Assembly (NCBI RefSeq): GCF_028595265.1
Contig: NZ_JAQQXP010000001.1
Location: 2,790,001 to 2,854,000 of the forward strand
Direction of reading: 5' to 3'
DNA from: Alteromonas gilva
GTDB lineage: Bacteria; Pseudomonadota; Gammaproteobacteria; Enterobacterales; Alteromonadaceae
Length of the DNA: 64,000 bases
Part shown: piece by piece, positions 9,824-19,406 of the stretch
Layout of the letters: each line of letters begins with the position of its first letter
How positions within the stretch are numbered: the first letter of the stretch is position 1
Position numbers and translations under genes: made by a program
Notes under the pieces: model-generated
The model's database searches: none
What the model saw: only the letters and a program-made list of their open reading frames with translations
Told to the model about the DNA's origin: nothing

Positions 9824-12800
9824 GCGTTGGTCACTCCCTGCTGAGCCTTACGGGCCTGAATTAACGACGACAGGTTACTGCTCTTAGGCTGCACGACCTG
9901 TAACTGCTTGGTTACCTTGTCAATCAGGTAACGATTTTGGAACAATTTAAGCACATCGGATTCGGGGTTAGGAAACGCTCCCACCACCGAGATATTATTG
10001 CTCTGACAGGCGTCAAAAATTTTCTTAACATTACTTTGGTGCAGCGTGCCTAATTCGTCGATAGGCCAGTGAATTACAGCCTGTGCATTGCCCCGCAAGA
10101 GGCGCGTGAAGGCAAGCAAAAACTTACATAAAATCAAATATGCCATGCCATGACTGGATGACTCATTAAGCTGACGGTCGGTACGAATAACCAGATCGCT
10201 GTTACCTTCCCGAATATGCAGTTCGATATCCAGCAATTTACTGATCCCCCCGGTCAGCGCTGCGCGTCCCAGAATGTCCAGCACCCGGCGCATGCTTTGC
10301 CCATACTCATCGTCGGGTAACTCATGCGCGCCCTCCTCCAGCCAACTGTCGTAGAGACGTCTGAATTGCTCCAGTTCCGGCCAGAACTCCAATTCACTGA
10401 TGCGTGAGCGGATTTTAACGGCAGAGTCTGACACCCCTTCTAAGAATAACTCGCCATCGACCTCTTTACTGATACGCCGGCTCTGGCTCACTATGCGCTT
10501 ATCGATATCTGCCAGCACGTAATAATACTGACTTAAATCAGCCCCGAAAATACGCCCCTGCTCGCGCAGACCCTGGAGTTTTTGCGGCACAATCACGTTC
10601 AGCAGCTGCGCTAAATGCCCGACCATTCGGCGATGGTCGATACCTTTCACCCCGTGGGCATTGATCACCGCACATTCCTCGCGGGCACGTTCCCAGGTAT
10701 CCGACAGCCCGGTGCCTGCCTGCGCCGCAATTAACTGATCGAAGCGTTCCACATAGTTACGAATATCGCTCAGCAGCTCTTCGCGTTCTTTCAGCAAGGC
10801 CTGGGCGCGTGATAACCGCTGGGTAATACTCAGTTCATCGTGTTGCCACTCACTGACAGCGTCGACGGCAGGCAAACTGTGTTTGCTCAGCGTTTTAGCC
10901 AGTCCATCGACCTGGCCTAACTGTTCGGTAGCCACCGTGAGAAGTTTTTCAAGGGCCGACTGCTGGCCTTTAAGGGTTTCCCGGGTTTCCTTAAATTGTA
11001 CCTGTAGTTCATTAAGCTCACGCTCCGCATCGCTTAAGGTTTTACGGGACTTGGTCAGGCCCTGCTGCCAGGTAACCTTTTGACCGGTAAATACGGTTTG
11101 GTACCAACGCTCGTAATCGGCCACTTTATGACGCTGTGTTTCTGTTTTGTATATGGAATCTTTGAGCGCTTTGACCTGTTTCTTTAACTGGCCAATTTCA
11201 TCCACATCGAGGCCGCGCTGATTGAGTTCGTTCTCCAGCCATTTAGCCATTTCGTCGCGGTCATTGGCGGCGGATGCTTTGGCTTGTTTAATTTCGCCAT
11301 CAAGCTGGGCTAACCGTGCGTCGCTGTCGGCAATTAACTGTTGCCAGTGGAAGCTGTGTTCGGTCACGGCTTCGCGCTGTTGATCCTGAATATTGTCGCG
11401 ATCCAGCTCAAACTGCTGTTGCAGCTTTTTTTGTGCAAGCTGGTTGCTTTCTAACTGGCTTTTGGCGCGCTGTTTGCGTTCTTTGAGCGCATGCTGATAT
11501 TCACTTAGTACCGACTCTTTGTCCTGGGTGGCGCGTTTACGGGCCGCTTCGGCGCTACGAACAGCGTTGTCCTGGCGGGTCAGCGCAAGTTCTGCCACGC
11601 GCACCGCTTCGTTACATTTTGCCAGTTCAGCCTCACAGGCGTTTTGGACGTCGAGAGCCCTGGCAAGCGCCGCTTCTGACTCTTTCAGGCTGTCTTTTAA
11701 ATCCTGTTCGGTTTTAGCATACGCCGGGGCATCGATATGCTCCAGCGCCAGTTTAACGCCAAACATTGCGTCGCTGTTATCGGCCGCAGCGGGGTGCAAA
11801 TCAGTACGGTCGAGTAATTCAGGGCGAATTAAACGACCAATAGAACCTTCCCACTCATTCACATTGGCGCGCAAAAACTCCAGCAGAGAACCCTCTCCCG
11901 GATACAGCAGTGCATTTACGTCATCAACCTGCTGTTCGGCTTTGCGGTGCTGATTACGGGCTTTTTCGAGGGCCTGATTAGCGCTATCGCGCTGTTGTTG
12001 GGCTTGCTTATATTCACTCTGACTTTGTCGGTACTGCGAGCGCACGGTGTCTTCGCTAATGCTGGCTTCTTTTATCGCCGCATCGAGTAGCTCTAACTGC
12101 GACTGCTCAAACTCGTTGTAGCCGGCATTCGCCAGTGCCGCTTTGGCTTGTGCTTCGCTGACCTGTAATTCATTGCGTTTATTCTGGTAGGTATCGCTAA
12201 GTTGCTGTACCTGATTTTCGTAGTCAGTTTTTATATCCTGTAGTGCCTGACGCTCTTTCTGTTGCTGTTCACTGCGTTTTTCTGCGGCTTCCTGACGCGC
12301 CTCAGAAAGCTCCTCTATTTGTGCACTCAGGGTTTCGCCAATTTCGGCAACACGGCGGTTATAGGCCGACTCAATATCCTGATGCTGCTCAGTGAGCAAG
12401 GTGTAGCGACTTGATACCAGTTCCAGTTCGCGCTGCCACTGTGGCAGTTTGCCAACATCCTCTTTAAGCTGTTCAATGTTTTGCTCCTGCCACTGGTCAA
12501 ACTCTCGCTCCACCGCATCCAGCTCTGCGGTATACTTTTCTACATCGGCGCGCGACGCGGACACTTGCTGATTTAACGTATCCCGTTGTTCGCTCCACGT
12601 GGCATCGTTGTGTTTTTTCTGGTGCAGCACATCGTCGAGTTGCTGACGACTCTCTTCAACCCGTGCGGTAAGTTTTGATTTGTCCAGGGCGAAGGCCTGA
12701 TTGATCGCCGCCAAATCATTCTCGGCATCCTGCAATGCCATATTCGCTTGCTCAAGACGGGTGAATTCAGGGCGGATTTGATCAAACGCACGGATCAGGT

Positions 12801-13509
12801 GGCACTCACGGATCCAATCATCGACGCGGTTGCGCGACAAACTTGAGGTAGGCGGCTGTACTCCGTCCTCTTCCAAAATAGCGGCAATCATGGCTTTTAT
12901 GGTTTCCATTTTGCCTTCTTTGGAATGCACCGCCTTGGCCAGCTTCTCAATATGGCGTAAGTGCTCACTGGACTGACTCAGGCTAAACACTTTTGCGTAA
13001 CCTAAAAGCTCGCGAGCACTGCTGCTTTGATTCAATACACCCTGGTCATTTTGAATTACCGCGCGGAAATCTTTGGTTGTGAGCAAGCTCGACACAATCA
13101 CATTGTTGCGTTTCATTGCGCGGGCAATTTCCGTTGCCGACAATGACCCGTGCTGACCACTTTTTTGTTTGTACAGGTAGTCATCGAGTTCGAATGCTTT
13201 GGCGATAAACCGGTAATTAACCCCGGTGCCATTAGAAGACAATACCGCCTGGCATAGTTCGCCATCAGCACGACTGTATTCATAAATAATAAACGACGAC
13301 GTACGCGGTAAATACCAACGTTCAAAGCTGTCGCGCGTGGCCGGCACTACGCGGCTTGGATATTCACCATAGAATACCGGGATCAGGCGTTGTAAGGTGG
13401 TTTTACCTGAGGCATTGGTGCCGCAGATGTTGGTGTGCCCGTCGAGTTTAAGTTCAACGACGCCCGGTAAATGGGTGTCGATTAATACGATGCGTTTAAG
13501 ACCGGCCAT
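9820..13509 (-). CDS. SMC-like ATPase of MksBEF/Jet-type condensin (MksB/JetC-like)
   Basis: 1229 residues. Walker A is at residues 30-38 (GTNASGKTT). Two long coiled coils (about 250-515 and 600-880, rich in E, Q, K, R and A) flank a hinge-like globular part (about 520-600, with LLYPGEGSLLEFL). The C-terminal head has an ABC signature-like segment near 1115-1125 (SSSHGMAYL) and Walker B ending in Asp1151-Glu1152 (VIHWPIDELG). This is the plan of condensin-like SMC proteins that extrude DNA loops. It is first in an operon with kite and kleisin genes. The ATG has AGGA 6 bases upstream. It could act in chromosome segregation (MksBEF) or in plasmid defence (Wadjet), but no JetD/MksG nuclease gene is present. 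Confidence 0.75.
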   Translation of the reverse strand: MAGLKRIVLIDTHLPGVVELKLDGHTNICGTNASGKTTLQRLIPVFYGEYPSRVVPATRDSFERWYLPRTSSFIIYEYSRADGELCQAVLSSNGTGVNYRFIAKAFELDDYLYKQKSGQHGSLSATEIARAMKRNNVIVSSLLTTKDFRAVIQNDQGVLNQSSSARELLGYAKVFSLSQSSEHLRHIEKLAKAVHSKEGKMETIKAMIAAILEEDGVQPPTSSLSRNRVDDWIRECHLIRAFDQIRPEFTRLEQANMALQDAENDLAAINQAFALDKSKLTARVEESRQQLDDVLHQKKHNDATWSEQRDTLNQQVSASRADVEKYTAELDAVEREFDQWQEQNIEQLKEDVGKLPQWQRELELVSSRYTLLTEQHQDIESAYNRRVAEIGETLSAQIEELSEARQEAAEKRSEQQQKERQALQDIKTDYENQVQQLSDTYQNKRNELQVSEAQAKAALANAGYNEFEQSQLELLDAAIKEASISEDTVRSQYRQSQSEYKQAQQQRDSANQALEKARNQHRKAEQQVDDVNALLYPGEGSLLEFLRANVNEWEGSIGRLIRPELLDRTDLHPAAADNSDAMFGVKLALEHIDAPAYAKTEQDLKDSLKESEAALARALDVQNACEAELAKCNEAVRVAELALTRQDNAVRSAEAARKRATQDKESVLSEYQHALKERKQRAKSQLESNQLAQKKLQQQFELDRDNIQDQQREAVTEHSFHWQQLIADSDARLAQLDGEIKQAKASAANDRDEMAKWLENELNQRGLDVDEIGQLKKQVKALKDSIYKTETQRHKVADYERWYQTVFTGQKVTWQQGLTKSRKTLSDAERELNELQVQFKETRETLKGQQSALEKLLTVATEQLGQVDGLAKTLSKHSLPAVDAVSEWQHDELSITQRLSRAQALLKEREELLSDIRNYVERFDQLIAAQAGTGLSDTWERAREECAVINAHGVKGIDHRRMVGHLAQLLNVIVPQKLQGLREQGRIFGADLSQYYYVLADIDKRIVSQSRRISKEVDGELFLEGVSDSAVKIRSRISELEFWPELEQFRRLYDSWLEEGAHELPDDEYGQSMRRVLDILGRAALTGGISKLLDIELHIREGNSDLVIRTDRQLNESSSHGMAYLILCKFLLAFTRLLRGNAQAVIHWPIDELGTLHQSNVKKIFDACQSNNISVVGAFPNPESDVLKLFQNRYLIDKVTKQLQVVQPKSSNLSSLIQARKAQQGVTNA

Positions 13510-13730
13510 AAGATTCCTGTTACTTTATTAGATCAATCTTCGCCATGTTTGTCTGATTGGGTAAATGAGAATCCGCTCCCGGCGCTGCTTGCGCTGGGTG
13601 AACTGCACGGCGAAATTAGCGCGTCAGTTTATTATGAATTCGTGTTGTTGCACAGTTTTGCAGGGCTCAGTTTTGAATTCCTGAAGAAAAACCGCAACAA
13701 TCGTGTATTAAATGAACAGGCAAAGCGTAT

Positions 13731-14585
13731 TTATGGGTTTTCGGGTAGCGTATTGAGCCAGAATTGCTGATTTGCTCTGTACTCAGGATCATCCATTACG
13801 TCATCAAGTACCGCGTCGATAGCATCTACTGCACGTTTTCCCCAGTCATTATTAGTGCAACCAATGGCGCCATAAACTGACTGCGCGCCGAACTCTGTAG
13901 TAGGCAAATACCGAAGCGACTGATTATTTTCTTTAATTGAAAAATAGCGAAGTACACCCGGATAATCCAGCGTGTAATGAATTCGACCCAGTTCAATTTG
14001 CTGGAGCAAGCGAAGTGGCGCAAACACTCCCGGTAAGGCGAGTACGTTGCTGGCCCCCTCATGCTGGTCAATAATCGTTTGTAAAATATCCGGGAAACGC
14101 CGCGCTTCGGCAACCCCGAAGATCAGCGATTGATTGTTGAGCATTGCTTTTAGCGAGATAGCTTGCGGTTGGTCCGGATATACCTCGCTTAAAAGCGCTT
14201 TACTCAGGATAACTCCCAACGGCGGGTAAACTGTGGTTTTGCGGCTATAAACAAAACGGTCGCTATCCTGGCGCTTAATCATACAGGGGAAGCACAAGTT
14301 TTCGGAGCTCTCAATCAGTCGCTCAATTCTTGACTGCGGATAAATATCGATAGTGGTGCTCAGCGGCACCAGTTTTTCATTTAACTTATCGACCAGTACG
14401 TCACAAAGCCCGAGGCCGGAATAACGCCCCTCAAGAATATGAAAGGGGGGAGACGGGTTTTTAATCCAGCGAATGTCCGCCTGAGGCTTTATAACCGACG
14501 CCTCTGCGAACAGAAAGTTCATTCCAGAGCACACACTCATTGTAATCGCTATGATGAGTGAGGCTAAGCAATTTGTTCTTTTCAT
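13731..14585 (-). CDS. Periplasmic solute-binding-like protein (SBP family 3-like)
   Basis: 284 residues with an N-terminal signal peptide (cut near residue 28, LFAEA). The rest has the two-lobed pattern of family-3 binding proteins: IRWIKNPSPPFHILEGRYSG at the start of the mature part, a central AEARRF region and a C-terminal AIDAVLDDV helix. No ABC permease is nearby. Stand-alone proteins of this group are common in Alteromonadales and can be sensors or orphan binding proteins. Cysteine pairs (LCFPC and GLC/GC) suggest disulfides in the periplasm. Ligand unknown. A decayed gene of the same broad fold lies at 48.0-48.4 kb. Confidence 0.75.
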   Translation of the reverse strand: MKRTNCLASLIIAITMSVCSGMNFLFAEASVIKPQADIRWIKNPSPPFHILEGRYSGLGLCDVLVDKLNEKLVPLSTTIDIYPQSRIERLIESSENLCFPCMIKRQDSDRFVYSRKTTVYPPLGVILSKALLSEVYPDQPQAISLKAMLNNQSLIFGVAEARRFPDILQTIIDQHEGASNVLALPGVFAPLRLLQQIELGRIHYTLDYPGVLRYFSIKENNQSLRYLPTTEFGAQSVYGAIGCTNNDWGKRAVDAIDAVLDDVMDDPEYRANQQFWLNTLPENP

Positions 14586-14660
14586 TTAACGAAAAGTAAC
14601 CTGGTTTCAATTTACGGATTTAGCGAGTATAAACGTTACCTACATCTTTTGTACCCGGTG

Positions 14661-14728
14661 ACCATCAATATTTGTGATGGTGCCGGACTACGTAAACGCC
14701 GAGCAGATCAAAACAACCTGCTCGGCGT
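14661..14728 (-). terminator. Two hairpins downstream of ffh, possible terminator region
   Basis: An 11-base perfect stem (14696-14706 with 14718-14728, loop of 11) lies just past the ffh stop, and a 7-base stem follows (14661-14667 with 14675-14681). Neither has a clear run of T on the minus strand, so the end of the ffh transcript may be Rho-dependent or the hairpins may protect the 3' end. Confidence 0.4.
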
Positions 14729-14736
14729 CCGGTGCG

Positions 14737-16119
14737 TTAGCGGGGCGGGAACATTCCACCCGGGCCGCCACCACCGGGGGGCATCATCCCCTTCATCTGA
14801 CGCATCATTTTCTTCATGCCGCCGCCAGACATCTTTTTCATCATCTTTTGCATTTGGGTAAACTGCTTAAGCAAACGGTTTACGTCCTGAATTTGGGTAC
14901 CCGAGCCTGCAGCAATACGGCGTTTGCGAGAGCCTTTAATCACATCAGGGCGTTCCCGTTCGCCCGGTGTCATGGAATTAATAATGGCTTCCATCTGGGT
15001 AAACTGTTTGTCGTTAGCCTGATCTTTGATTTTATCGGTCATGGCGCCCATGCCGGGCAATTTATCGAGCATGCCCATCATGCCGCCCATGTTGCGCATT
15101 TGCTCTAACTGCTCTTTAAAGTCCTGCAAATCAAAGCCTTTGCCTTTTTGTACTTTTTTGGCCAGTTTTTGTGCTTTGTCTTTGTCAACTTTACGCTCTA
15201 CTTCCTCAATTAAGCTGAGCACGTCGCCCATGCCCAGAATACGTGAGGCAATACGTTCAGGATGGAAAGGTTCCAGCGCGTCGAGCTTTTCGCCCATACC
15301 GATAAATTTAATCGGCTTACCGGTAATTTTTCGTACCGACAGCGCCGCACCACCACGGGCATCACCGTCTGCTTTGGTGAGGATCACGCCGGTTAATGGT
15401 AACGCTTCGTTAAACGCTTTAGCCGTGTTAGCGGCATCCTGACCAGTCATGGCATCGACCACAAACAGGGTTTCCACCGGTTTCACCGCCGAGTGCAGCG
15501 CCTTAATCTCGTCCATCATGTCGCCGTCGACATGCAGACGACCGGCGGTATCTACCAGCAGTACATCGTAAAATTGCTTGCGGGCTGCTCCAATCGCATC
15601 GTTAACGATATCGACTGGCTTTTGCATAATGGTTGACGGAAAGAACCCTACCCCGACTTCTTCAGCGAGGGTTTCTAACTGCTTGATTGCCGCCGGACGG
15701 TAGATATCCGCACTGACCACCATGACTTTCTTCTTTTCGCGCTCAGTCAGGTATTTGGCCAACTTACCTACCGAGGTGGTTTTACCCGCCCCTTGCAGAC
15801 CTGCCATCAGCACTACCGCTGGCGGCTGGGTGGCCAGATTGAGCTTTTCGTTAGCCTCGCCCATAACCGCTTCAAGCTCAGACTGAACAATCTTGATGAA
15901 GACCTGTCCTGGCTTAAGGCTTTTAGACACCTCAGTGCCGACTGCACGGGCTTTTACCTGACTAACAAATTCTTTTACCACCGGCAGCGCAACATCGGCT
16001 TCAAGCAACGCCATGCGAACTTCCCGTAGCGTATCTTTGATGTTGTCTTCGGTTAGTCGTCCACGCCCGCTAACGTTGCGTAACGTCTGGCCAAGGCGTT
16101 CAGAGAGATTCTCAAACAT
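14737..16119 (-). CDS. ffh: Signal recognition particle protein Ffh (SRP54)
   Basis: 460 residues, close to E. coli Ffh. It binds the signal sequence of nascent membrane proteins and, with 4.5S RNA and FtsY, sends ribosomes to the membrane. The N domain (1-95) is followed by the G domain with P-loop GLQGAGKTT (107-115), the DTAGR motif and TKADGDARGG, and then the M domain. The C-terminal tail is extremely rich in methionine, glycine and lysine (QKMMKKMSGGGMKKMMRQM), the flexible methionine-bristle region that contacts signal peptides, and ends in a proline-glycine tail. It is divergent from ypjD, the same neighbour it has in many gammaproteobacteria. Confidence 0.98.
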   Translation of the reverse strand: MFENLSERLGQTLRNVSGRGRLTEDNIKDTLREVRMALLEADVALPVVKEFVSQVKARAVGTEVSKSLKPGQVFIKIVQSELEAVMGEANEKLNLATQPPAVVLMAGLQGAGKTTSVGKLAKYLTEREKKKVMVVSADIYRPAAIKQLETLAEEVGVGFFPSTIMQKPVDIVNDAIGAARKQFYDVLLVDTAGRLHVDGDMMDEIKALHSAVKPVETLFVVDAMTGQDAANTAKAFNEALPLTGVILTKADGDARGGAALSVRKITGKPIKFIGMGEKLDALEPFHPERIASRILGMGDVLSLIEEVERKVDKDKAQKLAKKVQKGKGFDLQDFKEQLEQMRNMGGMMGMLDKLPGMGAMTDKIKDQANDKQFTQMEAIINSMTPGERERPDVIKGSRKRRIAAGSGTQIQDVNRLLKQFTQMQKMMKKMSGGGMKKMMRQMKGMMPPGGGGPGGMFPPR

Positions 16120-16289
16120 AAATCAATCACCTGATTTGAGTGTAATGCGCGCAGTATACCGAAATTTACGCCTTTTACGTAGGGGGGAATTGACCTTTTA
16201 TCGTATTCAAGAAGACATCGGGTTAAATTCTCTGTTATTCTCTGCTCCTAATTGATCTTTATTAATCATCAACAGGTTATATACGACAA

Positions 16290-17084
16290 ATGGCTACCTT
16301 GTTTGCGCTGCTGGCGGTTGTTGCCTATTTATTCTCAGCGATTTCGGTAACGGGGCGATTTTTTCACAATCAGGGACCCAATCGCATGCTGGCGCTAAGC
16401 GTGGCAGCACTGGCAATTGTTTGTCATTCTCTGTTTTTGGGTGAGGCAATTCTGGCAGCGCAAAGCGGTCAGAATTTAAGCATTACGAATGTGCTGTCAC
16501 TCGTCTCCTGGCTGATCACTTTATCGATGCTGATAAGCAGCAGTTTGCTGCCAAATACCATTTTATTGCCGGTGGTCTTTGGCTTTTCGGCCTTTACAGT
16601 GCTGGCCTCGCTATTAATTCCGGTGCAGCACATTATGCAGATTGCCATGCGGCCAGGCCTGATTATTCATATTTCGTTGTCGTTGTTTGCCTATGGCACA
16701 TTAGTCATTGGTTTTTTATACGCCGTACAGATGTCCTATATCACCCATCAACTTAAACATAAAGGCGCCGGTCTGTTGCATTCTTCGTTGCCGCCCTTAA
16801 CGTTGGTGGAATCGATTTTATTTAAATTGATATTACTCGGCACTATTTTACTCGTGGTGGCGCAGTTAAGCGGGTTTGTTTTTCTTGATAATATGTTTGG
16901 TCGCGGATACATACACAAAACCGTATTGTCAATTGCCGGTCTTTTGGTATTTGTGCTTTTGCTCATTGGCCAAAAACTTTGGGGCTGGCGCGTAAAACAA
17001 GTCATTACTCTGACAGTAGTAGGCGTTATACTATTGTCGCTAGCCTATTTCGGTAGTCGCTTCGTAAGTGAAATCATTCTCTAA
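16290..17084 (+). CDS. ypjD: YpjD/CcsA-like inner membrane protein (cytochrome c assembly family)
   Basis: 264 residues with about eight transmembrane helices, the size of E. coli YpjD. It belongs to the CcsA/CcmC/CcmF heme-handling superfamily, but the branch has no proven biochemical role. Its place opposite ffh and before a CorC-type gene is a conserved arrangement (ffh, ypjD, yfjD) and gives strong support for the call. It starts at ATG 16290. Confidence 0.9.
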   Translation: MATLFALLAVVAYLFSAISVTGRFFHNQGPNRMLALSVAALAIVCHSLFLGEAILAAQSGQNLSITNVLSLVSWLITLSMLISSSLLPNTILLPVVFGFSAFTVLASLLIPVQHIMQIAMRPGLIIHISLSLFAYGTLVIGFLYAVQMSYITHQLKHKGAGLLHSSLPPLTLVESILFKLILLGTILLVVAQLSGFVFLDNMFGRGYIHKTVLSIAGLLVFVLLLIGQKLWGWRVKQVITLTVVGVILLSLAYFGSRFVSEIIL

Positions 17085-17164
17085 CCGGATACGGCTAATT
17101 AACACTTGAAACCGCGTAGCTGACTGTCTACATTGGTTGTTTATTAAAAATAAGGTACCCCTCG

Positions 17165-18457
17165 TTGGAAGAGATTTCTACCAGTGCACTGCTGATTGCA
17201 CTGGGCATTTTGATTGCGTTGTCAGCCTACTTTTCCAGTTCTGAAACTGGAATGATGTCTATTAACCGCTATCGCCTCAAGCACCAGCAAAGTGCCGGGC
17301 ACCGGGGTGCCCAGCGGGTATATAAACTGTTAGAGCGCCCTGATCGCCTGATCGGGCTTATACTGATTGGTAACAATCTGGTTAATATTGCCGCATCGGC
17401 AATTGCGACCATAATCTGTACGCGCTGGTTTGGTGAATACTGGGCGGTATTTGCAACCACCATCGGCCTGACCTTTATACTATTAATTTTTGCCGAAGTA
17501 ACGCCCAAAACCCTGGCCGCGCTCTACCCCGAAAAAATCGCCTTCCCAAGTTCGTTGATCCTGACGCCGATGCTGGTGGTGCTGTACCCCTTTGTGGCGT
17601 TTATTAATGGCATTACCAACGGCATATTAGCGATTTTACGTATTCGTCCTCAGGACGGTGGCGGCGACTCATTAAGCCGTGAGGAACTGCGCACCGTTGT
17701 GTACGAAGCTGGCTCGATGATTCCCCAAAAACACCAGGACATGCTGGTGAGCATTTTAGATCTGGAGAATGTGACTGCCGAAGATATTATGGTGCCGCGC
17801 AGTGACATTGTTGCCATTGATATTAATGATGACTGGAAAGACATCCAAAAACAGCTAACCCAATCACAGCACACACGCGTTCTGCTGTATCGCGATAGTA
17901 TCGACGATGCAGTGGGATTTGTGCACATGCGCGATGCGCTGCGATTACTGTCTAAAGATCAATTTACTAAAGCAACGCTGCTGCGGGCTGTGCGCGAAAT
18001 TTACTTTGCGCCGGAGTCGATCCCATTGCATACACTCATGTACCAGTTTCAGGTAGAGAAAGAGCGTATTGCGCTGGTGGTTGACGAGTATGGTGATATT
18101 CAGGGTCTGGTGACACTGGAAGACATTCTGGAAGAAATCATTGGCGACTTTACCACCACGACACTGCCTGATCACAGTAAAGAAGTTTCTATTCAGCAAG
18201 ATGGTAGTGTACTCATTGATGGCAGCGCGAATATTCGCGAGCTAAACAAAGAGATGAACTGGGAATTCCCCACGGAAGGCCCGAAAACCCTTAACGGTCT
18301 GATTCTGGAATACCTTGAAGAGATCCCCGAAAACAACGTCAGTCTGAGACTTGCCGGCTACCCAATAGAAATCATTGATATTAATGAGAACATGATAAAA
18401 ACAGTCCGTGTAATACCTGACTATTACCGACAGGTTAATAATCCGTCTAACGAGTGA
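17165..18457 (+). CDS. yfjD: HlyC/CorC family transporter, DUF21-CBS-CorC (YfjD-like)
   Basis: 430 residues. An N-terminal DUF21 (CNNM) membrane domain (about 1-190) with about four helices is followed by a pair of CBS domains (about 205-325) and a C-terminal CorC/HlyC domain (about 345-425). Such proteins are linked to magnesium/cobalt or sodium-coupled magnesium export. The likely start is TTG at 17165, which gives the full first helix. It lies 80 bases after ypjD in the same direction. Its last 11 bases overlap the stop of a small gene on the other strand. Confidence 0.92.
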   Translation: MEEISTSALLIALGILIALSAYFSSSETGMMSINRYRLKHQQSAGHRGAQRVYKLLERPDRLIGLILIGNNLVNIAASAIATIICTRWFGEYWAVFATTIGLTFILLIFAEVTPKTLAALYPEKIAFPSSLILTPMLVVLYPFVAFINGITNGILAILRIRPQDGGGDSLSREELRTVVYEAGSMIPQKHQDMLVSILDLENVTAEDIMVPRSDIVAIDINDDWKDIQKQLTQSQHTRVLLYRDSIDDAVGFVHMRDALRLLSKDQFTKATLLRAVREIYFAPESIPLHTLMYQFQVEKERIALVVDEYGDIQGLVTLEDILEEIIGDFTTTTLPDHSKEVSIQQDGSVLIDGSANIRELNKEMNWEFPTEGPKTLNGLILEYLEEIPENNVSLRLAGYPIEIIDINENMIKTVRVIPDYYRQVNNPSNE

Positions 18458-18623
18458 CCTTGCGTCTGGCCAGGGCTTTCGCTTTGGCCGCGGCAACCTT
18501 ATCCGACAAATCGCTTAACTTGCTCATCAGTTGAATGAGCTCGTCATTTTGTTGCAAATCAGCATCTTCGATATGCTGCTGCAAGGATTTGCGCAATTGT
18601 TCTGGAATCGACTGGCCTGACAT
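18447..18623 (-). CDS. Small hypothetical protein, 58 residues, coiled-coil-like
   Basis: An ATG at 18623 opens a frame of 58 codons ending with TAG at 18447-18449. The product has a long helix with heptad-like spacing (QLRKSLQQHIEDADL, then LIQLMSKLSDLSDKVAAAKAK) and a basic tail (ARRKVTR). It lies downstream of sixA on the same strand. It shares its first five residues, MSGQS, with the SixA gene. It has no strong ribosome site (weak GAG), so translation is not certain. Composition and helix pattern favour a real gene over chance. No family recognised. Confidence 0.5.
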   Translation of the reverse strand: MSGQSIPEQLRKSLQQHIEDADLQQNDELIQLMSKLSDLSDKVAAAKAKALARRKVTR

Positions 18624-18737
18624 GTCTGCTCATGGATTATGGACTCTACAAGCTATTTATCGGAACCTTGCAAGTTTTCTAAAGAAGATTATGCGTAATA
18701 ATTGTGGATGCTTATGATCCACCACGACAAAACGTGA

Positions 18738-19250
18738 TTATCGCCCCTGAAAATGTTGTTCTAAAACGCCTTTGCGCTGTGACACCGAATAGCGAACTAC
18801 CGCCACCGATCCTGTCGAAAATAATGACATTTGTTCAGTACTACACAACTCATCCAATAAAAAGGAAACAAAGGGCATATGACTGACCACCAACAGCGGC
18901 CGACCTGCTGCGGACTGTAAACTTTGTTGGGCCAGGACGTCGATGTAATCGTGAGCTAACTTTACATTGCCATCAGGCGTAATATCACTGCATATTTCAA
19001 AGTGTGATGCCTGCAGAATACCGGCAAGTTCCTGGTATGATTGTCGGGTTCGTTTATACGGACTCACTAACACAGTGGCCAGTTGCCGATCGTGACAATA
19101 GGATGATGTCAGCCAGTTGCATGACAGGCTAATCTCAGCGCAACCCTGCGAGGTTAATTGCCGGTCCTTATCATTAATAAGCAAAGATTCTGCCTCACCG
19201 TGCCGCATGATGAAGATAAAAATGTCGTCTTTGCTACTTTGACCTGACAT
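18738..19250 (-). CDS. sixA: Phosphohistidine phosphatase SixA-like
   Basis: 170 residues of the histidine phosphatase superfamily. The catalytic RHG motif is at residues 16-18 (IMRHGEAES) with His17 as the nucleophile; the second histidine is in VVSHMPFVS. SixA removes phosphate from HPt domains and from the NPr protein of the nitrogen phosphotransferase system. The N-terminus is about 10 residues longer than E. coli SixA. It is divergent from the M16 protease gene. Confidence 0.88.
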   Translation of the reverse strand: MSGQSSKDDIFIFIMRHGEAESLLINDKDRQLTSQGCAEISLSCNWLTSSYCHDRQLATVLVSPYKRTRQSYQELAGILQASHFEICSDITPDGNVKLAHDYIDVLAQQSLQSAAGRPLLVVSHMPFVSFLLDELCSTEQMSLFSTGSVAVVRYSVSQRKGVLEQHFQGR

Positions 19251-19406
19251 AACATTGCTAATATGATGAAAATATGGAAATGTACGATAACAAAGGTAAA
19301 CGCCCGCGCCTAGTCTTAATCTGCAGTACTTAGATTACGCATTGTTAGTTTAGCCAAAAAATATTGCGTTTGTCGAAATAATACACTGATAAATAAGACG
19401 ATCACT

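Noticed and set aside
7437..13509. A complete Wadjet defence system
   Set aside because: No JetD-type toprim nuclease gene is present next to the three condensin-like genes, and the order is reversed. The operon is reported as condensin-like only.
13549..13770. 73-codon open frame on the plus strand upstream of the SMC gene
   Set aside because: It overlaps the end of the binding-protein gene on the other strand, has no ribosome site and its product has no family features. The region is more likely the promoter of the condensin operon.
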